From the NCBI RefSeq assembly GCF_003058265.1, contig NZ_QBUK01000001.1:537418-601417 (forward strand): a DNA stretch of 64,000 nt, given 5' to 3'. Each line of letters starts with the position of its first letter. Positions within the stretch are counted from its first letter, which is position 1. Position numbers and translations under genes: made by a program. Shown here piece by piece: positions 19,282-26,941 of this stretch. The stretch is from Flagellimonas amoyensis (GTDB taxonomy: Bacteria; Bacteroidota; Bacteroidia; Flavobacteriales; Flavobacteriaceae). The notes below the pieces were generated by a model. It was not told the DNA's origin. It did not search any database and saw nothing but the letters and a program-made list of their open reading frames with translations.

Positions 19282-19581
19282 TTAGCTGAGAAGCTTTTCA
19301 ATGTTATCGGGATCCTGGAAATTGCCCCAAAAATATTCCACTTCGATCAATTCATCCAAAATCCTATAAAACATGGTGGTGTGCTTGGTGATGAATGCCT
19401 CACGGCTTACCCTGTTATATGGAGAGACTTTGAACATTTCAGGATAGGTTCTTATGTTTTCAATGGTCTCTTCCACTAGGTCGATGAAAGCAAGGGCCTC
19501 TTTTTGGCTCCAGACTTCCATAAGGTAGTCCAATATGGCATTAAAGGATTTCTCGGCCTCAAAGGTCCAGACAACCTTCAC
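19282..19581 (-). CDS. RelE/ParE family toxin
   Basis: 99 aa. The ParE/RelE fold is recognisable from VVWTFEAEKSFNAILDYLME at the start, YPEMFKVSP in the middle, and the terminal beta-strands FYRILDELIEVEYFWGNFQDP. ParE toxins poison gyrase and RelE toxins cleave mRNA; which applies here is not visible. The start overlaps the upstream antitoxin stop by 4 bases (ATGA), the usual antitoxin-first toxin order, so the pair is coupled. Confidence 0.85.
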   Translation of the reverse strand: MKVVWTFEAEKSFNAILDYLMEVWSQKEALAFIDLVEETIENIRTYPEMFKVSPYNRVSREAFITKHTTMFYRILDELIEVEYFWGNFQDPDNIEKLLS

Positions 19582-19889
19582 CGGGAAATTCTTTTTCTGG
19601 CATCGGACATCACGGATTCGTGTTTCAAAACACGACCTGCCGCACTGTCTTTGCGGCTGCGCTCCAGGGCTTGTTTGATTTCAAAAGCTTTGGTGTCCTC
19701 AGGGAAAAGAAGCGTACTCAATTTGACCATTTCGGGAATACTGAAACTACGCTTTTTGAGTTTGTTGTAGAACGTGGCCCGAGAAACACCCAATTCATTG
19801 ATAATGTGTTCTTTTTTGAATTTGCTTTCCTCTATATATATGTGGAGGTTTTCAAGGAGAGTTTTATAATTCAGGACTACATCTAACAT
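19578..19889 (-). CDS. Helix-turn-helix antitoxin
   Basis: 103 aa. The helix-turn-helix at about residues 24-45 (KEHIINELGVSRATFYNKLK) gives DNA binding. The C-terminal third (AFEIKQALERSRKDSAAG) is charged and probably the toxin-binding arm. Coupled to the ParE-type toxin. The minus-strand TATATTTG box 30 bases upstream should drive the pair, and autoregulation through the HTH is likely. Confidence 0.83.
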   Translation of the reverse strand: MLDVVLNYKTLLENLHIYIEESKFKKEHIINELGVSRATFYNKLKKRSFSIPEMVKLSTLLFPEDTKAFEIKQALERSRKDSAAGRVLKHESVMSDARKRISR

Positions 19890-19896
19890 TTTGATA

Positions 19897-19927
19897 TATA
19901 TTTGTCTGTAAAATTAATACAAATATA
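19897..19927. promoter_or_regulatory. Back-to-back -7 boxes for the TA pair and the desulfhydrase gene
   Basis: TATATTTG on the plus strand at 19897-19904 and TATATTTG on the minus strand at 19927-19920. They sit in the divergent gap, so one bound antitoxin could affect both promoters. Confidence 0.5.
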
Positions 19928-19953
19928 ATAAGATATTCAATACGAAAAGTATT

Positions 19954-20859
19954 TTGAACATCCCCCATCAGCATATCGACCTGCCCCTTCTCCGTGAAAA
20001 GGGCGTTTCCCTCTACATCAAACGGGAGGATACCATCCATCCGCTCATTTCCGGAAACAAGTACCGCAAACTCAAATACAATCTGGAGGAAGCCAAAAAA
20101 CAGGGCCATTCCACGCTGCTCACCTTTGGTGGTGCCTTTTCCAACCACATTGCGGCGGTGGCCTGCGCCGGAAAGGAACAGGGTTTTGGGACCATTGGTG
20201 TGATACGGGGGGAGGAGCTGGCCCAGAGTTGGCAGGACAATCCCACTTTGGCTTTGGCCCATCGGCAGGGGATGCGGTTCCATTTTGTTTCGCGGGGCGA
20301 TTATCGGAACAAAAATGAGGCACCGTTTCGCCAAATGTTGAGCGAACGTTTTGGGGAGTGCTACCTGCTCCCCGAGGGTGGGACCAATGCATTGGCGGTG
20401 CAGGGCTGCGAAGAGATCTTGACGGAAGCGGATGCCGGTTTCCACCATATTTGTTGTGCGGTGGGCACTGGGGGCACTTTGGCCGGAATCATCAATTCGG
20501 CAAAAGAGGGGCAGAACGTTCTCGGGTTTCCTGCGTTGAAGGGCGATTTTTTGAACAATGATATTCGTACATTTGCCCGCAATGATCGGTGGCGATTGGT
20601 GACCGATTATCATTTTGGGGGCTATGCCAAGGTGGATCGGGAGCTGGTGACATTCATCAACCGCTTTAGGGATGAAACCGGGATTCCTTTGGACCCCATC
20701 TACACGGGAAAGATGCTTTTTGGTATTTTTGACCTTGTAAAACAGGATGTTTTCCCCAAAGACACCCGAATTTTGGCCATCCACACGGGCGGATTGCAGG
20801 GCATTTTGGGCATGAACCTTGTGTTGGAAAAAAAAAATTTACCGTTATTGGACCTATGA
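19954..20859 (+). CDS. 1-aminocyclopropane-1-carboxylate deaminase / D-cysteine desulfhydrase homologue
   Basis: 301 aa from a TTG start at 19954; no ATG lies near and the TTG reading keeps the family N-terminus (HIDLPLLREKGVSLYIKRED). The PLP lysine is in SGNKYRKLKYN near residue 33, with THGGAFSNHIAA-like (TFGGAFSNHIAAVACAGKE) and GTGGTLAGI phosphate-binding loops. Tryptophan-synthase-beta fold; substrates may be D-cysteine or ACC, which cannot be separated by eye. The 3' end overlaps the glucosaminidase gene by 4 bases (ATGA). Confidence 0.88.
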   Translation: MNIPHQHIDLPLLREKGVSLYIKREDTIHPLISGNKYRKLKYNLEEAKKQGHSTLLTFGGAFSNHIAAVACAGKEQGFGTIGVIRGEELAQSWQDNPTLALAHRQGMRFHFVSRGDYRNKNEAPFRQMLSERFGECYLLPEGGTNALAVQGCEEILTEADAGFHHICCAVGTGGTLAGIINSAKEGQNVLGFPALKGDFLNNDIRTFARNDRWRLVTDYHFGGYAKVDRELVTFINRFRDETGIPLDPIYTGKMLFGIFDLVKQDVFPKDTRILAIHTGGLQGILGMNLVLEKKNLPLLDL

Positions 20860-21719
20860 TCAAGCGAATTGGATATGTAGTCTTGGTGGCCCTCCTGCTC
20901 ACAGGTTGTGGTGCCAAGAAAAGAAGGACCACCCACCGAAAGGGAGCTCCTGTCATCAGCAGGACGGAGACCAAGGAAAACACCAAGGTGACCGCGGAAG
21001 AGCGGACCGAGGGGTCCAACCTCTATCCCATGCCCGAAGACCCGGGAAGGTTCGAGAAGTTTCCCATTTCGGATACCCAGGAATACATCAAGACCTTTGC
21101 CGAGATTGCCCAGTACGAAATGCGTGCCTTTGGCATTCCTGCCAGCATCACCTTGGCGCAGGGCATCCTCGAAAGTGGTTCCGGGCGCGGGGAGCTTACC
21201 CTGAAGACGAACAACCACTTTGGGATCAAGTGCCATACGGGCTGGGAAGGCGAGTTCGATTTTCATGATGACGATGCCAAGGGGGAGTGTTTCCGCAAGT
21301 ACAACCACCCCATGTTTTCCTTTCGCGACCACAGTCTGTTCCTGACGACCCGATCGCGCTATGCCTTTTTGTTCAATTACCGAAGGGACGATTATAAAAA
21401 ATGGGCCCACGGCCTCAAACAGGCGGGCTATGCCACGGACCGTCAATATCCGCAGAAATTGATCGCACTGATCGAACGCTACGAGCTGCACAAATATGAC
21501 GAGGCCGTTGTGGAAACCAGTGACGAACCCGTTCGGCAACCCGTGACCGATGATGCGCCCGAACCGGAAGTAAGCGTTACCCATACCGTGGTAAAGGGGG
21601 ACACCCTGTACGCGATTTCCAGAAAATATGAGGTCTCCGTGGACGAACTGAAACGGATGAACCGATTGAACGACAACACCATCTCCATTGGGCAGGTACT
21701 CTATGTCCGTGCGCAGTGA
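20856..21719 (+). CDS. Glucosaminidase (FlgJ-type) lipoprotein with LysM domain
   Basis: 287 aa. The lipoprotein signal is LLLTGCGAKKRR (Cys near residue 18), followed by a glucosaminidase domain at about 75-215 with ITLAQGILESGSGRGELT (catalytic Glu) and NNHFGIKCHTGWEG, and one LysM domain at about 243-286 (HTVVKGDTLYAISRKYEVSV). It should cleave or bind peptidoglycan from the outer-membrane side. Start ATG overlaps the stop of the preceding gene, so they are cotranscribed although functionally unrelated. Confidence 0.93.
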   Translation: MIKRIGYVVLVALLLTGCGAKKRRTTHRKGAPVISRTETKENTKVTAEERTEGSNLYPMPEDPGRFEKFPISDTQEYIKTFAEIAQYEMRAFGIPASITLAQGILESGSGRGELTLKTNNHFGIKCHTGWEGEFDFHDDDAKGECFRKYNHPMFSFRDHSLFLTTRSRYAFLFNYRRDDYKKWAHGLKQAGYATDRQYPQKLIALIERYELHKYDEAVVETSDEPVRQPVTDDAPEPEVSVTHTVVKGDTLYAISRKYEVSVDELKRMNRLNDNTISIGQVLYVRAQ

Positions 21720-21742
21720 TGGTTTGTCTGTCACTTCTGCCT

Positions 21743-22405
21743 GAACTCGGGCCCTGAGCGGAGTCGAAGGGTAAAGTAGTATGTCGTTCTCGACTGCCAT
21801 TCTGTCCAGCAGGCGGGCGCTCGAACTGACATTGGGCACGTCAACCTGAACTTGTTTCAGGTTCTTATAAATATTGTGCCCTGAGCGAAGTCGCAGGGGC
21901 GAACGAAGAATTTCACGGTAAGTTTTATTGATGATGGGATGCCGAAACGAGTTCGGCATGACGAAGATACTGTCCGTCTGGCAGGCGGGCTCTCGAACTG
22001 ATATTGGGCACGTCAACCTGAACTTGTTTCAGGTTCCCATAAATGATGTGGGAATTGTGCCCTGAGCGGAGTCGCAGGGGAGAGCGAAGGATTTTACGGT
22101 AAATTTTATCCGAACATGGATGCCGAAACGAGTTCGGCATGACGTCTTTTTACTGATCTGTCCTCAAACCCTGTCCGTTCGAGTGGGTTGACCTTTAGGT
22201 CAAGCTGTATCGAGAACCGCTTCCATCCCATTCCCTTCTCGATACAATTCGCAGGGCGAATCACTCGAAGTGACAAAAACGGTTTCCTTGAAAGTGGAAG
22301 GATGTGTACCTTTGCTATCGATTTGTCATTCCGCACGGCTGCTGAGCGAAGTCGAAGCATAGTGCGGAATCCATTAACCTAAAAATAGATTCCTGCCTTC
22401 GCAGG
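21743..22405. repeat. Block of palindromic intergenic repeats
   Basis: No gene is supported here. Two similar units begin near 21802 and 21970 (period 172-181 bases). Each holds CAGGCGGGC-TCGAACTG, a hairpin AACCTGAA/TTCAGGTT, CCCTGAGCGRAGTCGCAGGG, and a hairpin TGCCGAA/TTCGGCA. Further palindromes follow: TTGACC/GGTCAA (about 22189), TGTATCGAGAA/TTCTCGATACA (about 22206-22244), ATTCCGCAC/GTGCGGAAT (about 22327-22370), and ATTCCTGC/GCAGGAAT (22389-22408). The GAGCGNAGTCGAAG core occurs several times. Confidence 0.85.
22307..22314 (+). promoter_or_regulatory. Possible hemL promoter -7 box
   Basis: TACCTTTG matches TAnnTTTG, with a TTG 16 bases upstream (22288-22290), one base short of the usual spacing. 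It lies inside the repeat block about 100 bases before hemL. Confidence 0.4.
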
Positions 22406-22415
22406 AATGGGAAAT

Positions 22416-23693
22416 ATGATCTACCAACGAAGCAGTGCCCTCTTTGCAGCGGCCAAAAAATACATTCCAGGAGGCGTTAACTCACCCGTTCGAGCGTTTA
22501 AAGCGGTAGGGGGCGACCCCATTTTCGTAAAGGAGGCCAAGGGTGCCTATCTCTACGATGTGGACGGCAACCAACTCATCGACTACATTGCCTCATGGGG
22601 GCCACTGATCTTGGGCCATGCCTACGAACCCGTGATCAACGCCGTGATCGAAAAGGCCAAAAAGGGGACGTCCTTTGGGATGCCCACCGAAATTGAGACC
22701 GAACTGGCCCAACTGGCCGTTTCCATGGTGCCGAACATTGAACAGATCCGTTTTGTGAACAGTGGCACCGAAGCCTGTATGAGTGCCGTGCGCCTCGCGC
22801 GCGGGTACACGGGCAAGGACAAGATCATCAAGTTTTCGGGTTGCTACCACGGCCACTCCGACTCGTTTTTGATACAGGCGGGGAGCGGGGCGGTTACCTT
22901 TGGCAGTCCCAACAGCCCTGGGGTGACGCAGGGCACGGCCAAGGACACCTTGTTGGCGAATTTTAACGATCTGGAAGGGGTAAAGGCCCTCGTGGCAGCG
23001 AACCAAGGCGAGATTGCGGCCATTATTTTGGAGCCCGTGCCGGGCAATATGGGCTGCATTATCCCCGAGACCGGTTTTATGAAAGGCTTGCGCGAACTCT
23101 GCACCCAAGAGGGCATTTTGTTGCTCTTTGATGAGGTGATGACGGGCTTTCGATTGGGAAAAGGGGGGGCACAGGAAGCTTTGGGCATTGATGCCGATAT
23201 CGTGATGTTCGGAAAGGTGATCGGGGGCGGACTGCCCGTGGGGGCATTTGCGGCCCGTGCGGAGATCATGTCGCACTTGGCGCCCGAAGGACCGGTGTAC
23301 CAAGCCGGGACCTTGAGCGGAAACCCGTTGGCCATGAGTGCCGGACTCGCCATGCTCACCGAACTGAACAACCGTCCCCAAGTGTTTGCCAGTTTGGCCG
23401 AAAAAACGGAATACCTGCACCAAGGGATTACCGCCACCTTGACCGAAAAAGGGGTGGAACACCAGATCAACCGCTATGGCAGTATGATTTCCGTGCATTT
23501 TACGGACGAACCCGTAGTGGATTTTGCAAGTGCCGCTAAGGGCAACAACGATACCTTTAAAAAATACTTCCACGGAATGTTGGACAACGGGGTGTACTTA
23601 CCGCCCTCGGCCTTTGAGAGCTATTTTCTCAACGATGCCCTCAGCTATGCGGATTTGGATAGGACGATTGAAGCGGTGGGGAGGGTGTTTTAG
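22416..23693 (+). CDS. hemL: Glutamate-1-semialdehyde 2,1-aminomutase
   Basis: 425 aa from the ATG at 22416 ([10 protein letters not shown]), the start typical of the family. An earlier in-frame ATG at 22407 is made by the right arm of a repeat palindrome (GCAGGAATGG) and is less likely. PLP-binding lysine sits in [15 protein letters not shown] near residue 266, with [18 protein letters not shown] and [11 protein letters not shown] as further family signatures. The enzyme turns glutamate-1-semialdehyde into 5-aminolevulinate for heme. Monocistronic; it is convergent with the accessory island and shares a terminator hairpin with it. Confidence 0.97.
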   Translation: MIYQRSSALFAAAKKYIPGGVNSPVRAFKAVGGDPIFVKEAKGAYLYDVDGNQLIDYIASWGPLILGHAYEPVINAVIEKAKKGTSFGMPTEIETELAQLAVSMVPNIEQIRFVNSGTEACMSAVRLARGYTGKDKIIKFSGCYHGHSDSFLIQAGSGAVTFGSPNSPGVTQGTAKDTLLANFNDLEGVKALVAANQGEIAAIILEPVPGNMGCIIPETGFMKGLRELCTQEGILLLFDEVMTGFRLGKGGAQEALGIDADIVMFGKVIGGGLPVGAFAARAEIMSHLAPEGPVYQAGTLSGNPLAMSAGLAMLTELNNRPQVFASLAEKTEYLHQGITATLTEKGVEHQINRYGSMISVHFTDEPVVDFASAAKGNNDTFKKYFHGMLDNGVYLPPSAFESYFLNDALSYADLDRTIEAVGRVF

Positions 23694-23707
23694 AAACGCT
23701 TAGAAAA

Positions 23708-23726
23708 GCCTAAAACCTTTTTAGGC
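23708..23726. terminator. Hairpin shared by hemL and the first island ORF
   Basis: GCCTAAAA (23708-23715), loop CCT, TTTTAGGC (23719-23726), a perfect 8-bp stem between convergent genes. The stop codon of the minus-strand ORF lies in the right arm. No long T-run follows on either strand, so termination strength is unsure. Confidence 0.5.
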
Positions 23727-24398
23727 AATGTTTCGTTCATCTAGATATTTCGATACGAGTTTTGTTATGCAACTTGCATAGTGTTGCCCTTGTAAAATGA
23801 ATATATTTTTAAACACAGGGTTGTTGTATTCATTGTCACGACTATTCACAATCCAGGAAGAAGGGTGAACATATTTTGAATACAGTTTGAAAAAAGCTTT
23901 ATACTCAGTTTCATTATTTGTTTTTTTTGCGAGATCACTAACGTTCCAACTTTTTGATGGTGTGAGTTTATTCTTTTCCATAAGCTCTTTGATGTACTCC
24001 ATTCTATCTTGTATAGATTTTATGGTTGTTTCTGATGTGTTAGCAGTTGTTATTGATAAGAAACCTTCATTGATTTGTAATTCATCATAGGCTTTTTGAC
24101 TCAGAAATTCTTTTGTCTTAGAAGGATTACTAATAATATATGTGATTATCAAATAACATTCGAAAAGATTTCTAGCCGCAATAGCATTGTATTCAATTGG
24201 AAAATCTTGATATGAAATTAAGCGGTCAAAAACCTTACCTGCATAAATAGTAAGGGCTCTCAACGCAAATAGTTGATAATCTTCGCCTTGTTTTAGTAGC
24301 AGTTTTGAAACATCCTCATTCAACGCCAAAATTATTTTACGCAGATTTGCATTTATGTTAGCAGTTGACCCATAAATTTTTTCATTTTCAAATTTCAT
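23721..24398 (-). CDS. DUF5677-like protein, first ORF of the AT-rich island
   Basis: 225 aa, all helical, with no signal or membrane segment. The pattern ALTIYAGKVFDRLISYQDFP, AAARN-like IAARNLFECYLIITYI and the late YSKYVHPSSWIV resembles DUF5677, a family of helical proteins found in accessory regions, sometimes in defence or HEPN-like settings. No catalytic RxxxxH is obvious. Codon use is much more AT-rich than in hemL beside it, a sign of transfer. It is followed upstream, in gene direction, by the attC-like element 24418-24544. Family assignment is moderate; function unknown. Confidence 0.7.
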   Translation of the reverse strand: MKFENEKIYGSTANINANLRKIILALNEDVSKLLLKQGEDYQLFALRALTIYAGKVFDRLISYQDFPIEYNAIAARNLFECYLIITYIISNPSKTKEFLSQKAYDELQINEGFLSITTANTSETTIKSIQDRMEYIKELMEKNKLTPSKSWNVSDLAKKTNNETEYKAFFKLYSKYVHPSSWIVNSRDNEYNNPVFKNIFILQGQHYASCITKLVSKYLDERNIA

Positions 24399-24417
24399 AG
24401 ATGATTATTAAACTTTA

Positions 24418-24544
24418 GCCTAACGGTTTGCATATGGCTTGTGGCGGCTTCGAAGCACTTTCCTTTCAGCACGAAACCAAAGTTAGCTATGGGGCGAGAA
24501 CCTTGCTGGTAACCGTATACCCGCTATAAGCTATAAGTGTTGTT
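24418..24544. mobile_element. attC-like foldable element 1 (cassette boundary)
   Basis: It starts with GCCTAAC (24418-24424; RYYYAAC type), which on the ORF strand reads GTTAGGC. The arms TATGGCTTGTGGCGG (24433-24447) and CCGCTATAAGCTATA (24521-24535) form 15 consecutive pairs, three of them G-T, so only the plus strand, antisense to the ORFs, folds perfectly. It ends with GTT (24539-24541 or 24542-24544). A second palindrome GCTTCGAAGC lies at 24447-24456. The right arm covers the stop codon of the 325-aa ORF. Confidence 0.6.
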
Positions 24545-25508
24545 GACGGTAATCATTTATATGTTTTAATAGTAGTGATTCAATTTCTTCTAATTCAGAA
24601 GAGACAATAAGTTTAAGACGTCCTTCTAGTTTTTCTGAAAACCTATTCAAATAGTGTATTAACCTATTGTCCGCTTGATTAATAATGATTATCCCAGGAT
24701 AATTAACCTTGCGAAAAGGATAAAATAGTTTGTCTATCGAAGACATATTTAGGGCATTTCGGTTGTTTATATATTTAACTGAAATCGCGACCCTAGAACT
24801 CTCATTCAGAAGAATCAAAAAATCAAAACCTAAATCTCTAGGACCATCAGTTGACCGATAACTAAGATTGTTTTTTCTCAAGATTTCTTCTATAGATTTT
24901 TCAAAGTTAATACCCTTAATAATCCTGTTTTCGATATCTTCTTTTTCAGATTCGACTTTATCTTTTATAGATTCCCTTCTCTCTTTTCTCAACTTAGTCA
25001 AGAAGCTAAAGCTACCCAGCAGGGCGGTTGTTACACCCATTAAAATTGATAGTAAAACAGTGATAAATTCAATCTTGTCAAGACTAAAGTTTTTTTCAGA
25101 TTTGGCCTTATTTGTATCAGTCTTTACTGGTTTAAAGGTTGTTCTTAAACTATCTATTCTATTCACTACTGTTACTCTCTCTATTAGTGGAATAAATTTA
25201 TTAGCCATAAAAATCTCTTGAGTCTGAATTAATAATTCATCAGGACTATATGGATATACTACCCTATGTTTAATTTCTTTACCCTTTATCAAGGCTTCAA
25301 TTTGATTGTGGTTGATTTTGTATTTGTTGTAAATTATCTCTTGTACGCTTTCAATTAAATCTTGATTTATATTTTTTATTTTTTCGTCTTCGTTCTCCCT
25401 GATGTAATCTGGAACATAGAAGATTGAAAAGTAAATAGTCAGAACAATCCCAATAATTGTAAAGAGATTCGAGAAATTCTTAACTAACCAATTCCATATT
25501 TCTTTCAT
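24531..25508 (-). CDS. Two-TM membrane protein with PD-(D/E)XK nuclease-like (Mrr-like) C-terminal domain
   Basis: 325 aa. The first membrane segment is at about residues 13-32 (NLFTIIGIVLTIYFSIFYV), then a domain of about 100 residues outside that membrane span, a second segment near 150-170 (FITVLLSILMGVTTALLGSF), and a basic/acidic coiled coil (KERRESIKDKVESEKED). The C-terminal 120 residues begin FEKSIEEILRKN and contain RDLGFDFLILLNE and VAISVKYINN; this matches the Glu...Asp...(S/Q)xK layout of restriction-endonuclease-like folds. Nuclease activity is inference. AT-rich, in a cassette-like array; a defence role is possible but unproven. Confidence 0.7.
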   Translation of the reverse strand: MKEIWNWLVKNFSNLFTIIGIVLTIYFSIFYVPDYIRENEDEKIKNINQDLIESVQEIIYNKYKINHNQIEALIKGKEIKHRVVYPYSPDELLIQTQEIFMANKFIPLIERVTVVNRIDSLRTTFKPVKTDTNKAKSEKNFSLDKIEFITVLLSILMGVTTALLGSFSFLTKLRKERRESIKDKVESEKEDIENRIIKGINFEKSIEEILRKNNLSYRSTDGPRDLGFDFLILLNESSRVAISVKYINNRNALNMSSIDKLFYPFRKVNYPGIIIINQADNRLIHYLNRFSEKLEGRLKLIVSSELEEIESLLLKHINDYRQQHL

Positions 25509-25525
25509 AGGCTCGTTTTAATTAT

Positions 25526-25663
25526 CGCCAACGTTCCGGGTTATGAGTAGTTGCATGGTTTAGCGCCTAACTTTGCAAGTACACACCAAACTGAAAATGC
25601 ACGAGGATCTTCAGAGGTATGTGAAAGCAAGCAATTATTTAAGTCCATTATTGTGCAGTTGTT
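25526..25663. mobile_element. attC-like foldable element 2 (cassette boundary)
   Basis: It begins CGCCAAC (25526-25532). The arms TGAGTAGTTGC (25544-25554) and GCAATTATTTA (25631-25641) make 11 consecutive pairs, again three of them G-T with the G on the left arm, so only the plus strand folds perfectly. The loop is 76 bases, against 73 in element 1. It ends at GTT (25658-25660 or 25661-25663), next to the stop of the 297-aa ORF. The AAC-to-GTT length is about 130 bases. Confidence 0.58.
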
Positions 25664-26557
25664 TTAGTATTCTATTCTTTCACCTTGGTCAATTGATGCC
25701 ATTACTTTTTTAACAGTAGAGTTTGTAACTACAACATTTCCATCTTGATTTATTTTTCGGTCTTGAATCATTTCAACTTCAATAGAAAATCTATTTGAAA
25801 AGTGAATGTCACCACGTAGAACGTAACTCTTAAATTCAGAATCGTCCATCAAGAAGTTGATTATTTCGTTATTATAAAAGCCTTTCCATCTAAATTTACC
25901 TCGTTTTATGGCTGGTGATATGACGTCAATGGTCGCTTTCTCTAGTTCAAGTTTAGGCAGTTCATCTGAACGCAATATAAATTTTGAAAATTCTCTTCGA
26001 GTAATTATTCTTGGATTACCAACTGGTTCTTGTTCTTCATATCGCCTAACTTCGACAGAGTCGACTTTTTGATAGTTATTTAATTTTTTATAGAGATTTG
26101 ATTTTCGCCACGAAATCTTATAATTCTTATTTACTAGCTCAACTGAATCAATAACCTTTTGTTGGTCCAGTTCAGAATCATCCTGAATAAAGTCCAAATT
26201 CAGTTTTTCCAGTTCCTTTCGCTTAATTTCATTGTCGAGTTTTAGATTTTCAATCTGCAATTGTGTTAATTCTTTATTCTCAACTGGAAAACGAGAAATA
26301 ACCATAGCGGCCACACTGACAATTAAAGTTATTTGAACTGAATTTTTTCCAATAAATTTCCAAACTTCCTTAAATCCACCTTCTTCCGCCGGAAGAGTCT
26401 CTAATGTCAATTGAAGACCTAGTGTGTGCGCAATTTCTTTGTAGATATGAAGAATTTCCTTTTCACATTCGTTGCGTATAACAGAATCAATAGAATGACT
26501 GTCATCTTTGAAGTAATAATGAAATTCTAATCTATTTGATTTTTCTATTAATGCCAT
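25664..26557 (-). CDS. Single-TM protein of unknown family, third ORF of the island
   Basis: 297 aa, not recognised. The N-terminal 60 residues (NRLEFHYYFKDDSHSIDSVI) look like a compact alpha/beta domain. A membrane segment lies near residues 73-90 (VQITLIVSVAAMVISRFPV), followed by a coiled coil (ELTQLQIENLKLDNEIKRKE) and a C-terminal domain of about 150 residues with mixed strands (FRWKGFYNNEIINFLMDD, GDIHFSNRFSIEVEMIQDR). The last 30 residues end VKKVMASIDQGERIEY. Strongly AT-rich like its two neighbours. It has no visible enzyme motif; a membrane-linked sensor or effector would fit but is speculation. Confidence 0.68.
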   Translation of the reverse strand: MALIEKSNRLEFHYYFKDDSHSIDSVIRNECEKEILHIYKEIAHTLGLQLTLETLPAEEGGFKEVWKFIGKNSVQITLIVSVAAMVISRFPVENKELTQLQIENLKLDNEIKRKELEKLNLDFIQDDSELDQQKVIDSVELVNKNYKISWRKSNLYKKLNNYQKVDSVEVRRYEEQEPVGNPRIITRREFSKFILRSDELPKLELEKATIDVISPAIKRGKFRWKGFYNNEIINFLMDDSEFKSYVLRGDIHFSNRFSIEVEMIQDRKINQDGNVVVTNSTVKKVMASIDQGERIEY

Positions 26558-26576
26558 TTTGTTTGGTCATAATTAA

Positions 26577-26646
26577 GCACAACTTGTTTACATAAGCATA
26601 AACCAGGCTCATTTACTCCCAAATTGGTGTATAACCGATACAATCA
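26577..26646. mobile_element. attC-like boundary 3 (degenerate)
   Basis: GCACAAC (26577-26583) sits 26 bases from the first base of the ATG of the 297-aa ORF, the same distance as element 1 (26) and close to element 2 (24). On the ORF strand it reads GTTGTGCTTAATTAT. No strong second arm is seen, so this may be a worn or terminal copy. Confidence 0.4.
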
Positions 26647-26718
26647 GTTAAATAAATGTTCCGCTAAGACTTGAGGGTGGGGGAAAAGTATGCCAAAATA
26701 CTAATTCCCAGTCAATTG

Positions 26719-26763
26719 ACATTATGGAAAAACCACAAAAAAACTGGGGATTTTCCATAATGT
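26719..26763. repeat. 13-bp perfect inverted repeat
   Basis: ACATTATGGAAAA (26719-26731) and TTTTCCATAATGT (26751-26763), with a 19-base loop. It lies in the gene-free stretch between the island and the DUF748-like genes. It has no T-run typical of a terminator; it could be an operator or a terminal repeat. Confidence 0.6.
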
Positions 26764-26794
26764 ACAATAATCAATTAGCAATGAACAATACTTT

Positions 26795-26934
26795 AGAAGT
26801 CAGAAGTCAGAAGTCAGAAGTCGGAAGTCAGAAGTCGGGGTTCAGTAGGCAGTTGCAGTTTGCAGTAAATCAGTAGCCAGGGGGCAGTATGCAGGGCTCA
26901 CCCATCTTACGTCTTAGGTCTATCATCTTACATC
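26795..26934. repeat. Three adjacent short-period repeats
   Basis: Six 7-base units of RGAAGTC run from 26795 to 26836. A degenerate CAGT-rich tract follows (26842-26890; CAGTAGGCAGTTGCAGTTTG), then TCTTACGTCTTAGGTC and TCTTACATC (26904-26934). There are no spacers, so it is not a CRISPR. The 384 bases between the ORF at 26557 and the gene ending at 26942 hold only these repeats, the inverted repeat and the cassette boundary. Confidence 0.8.
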
Positions 26935-26941
26935 CAAGAAG

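Noticed and set aside
20700..22016. Long minus-strand frame over the desulfhydrase, glucosaminidase and repeat block
   Set aside because: It runs antisense to two genes with clear family motifs and into repeats; its translation has no recognisable domain.
24418..24544. A classical integron with IntI
   Set aside because: The element has attC-like features, but its GTT end lacks the canonical GTTRRRY and no integrase gene is present in the window.
26795..26836. Short direct repeats considered as a CRISPR array
   Set aside because: Units are 7 bases with no spacers and no cas genes nearby.
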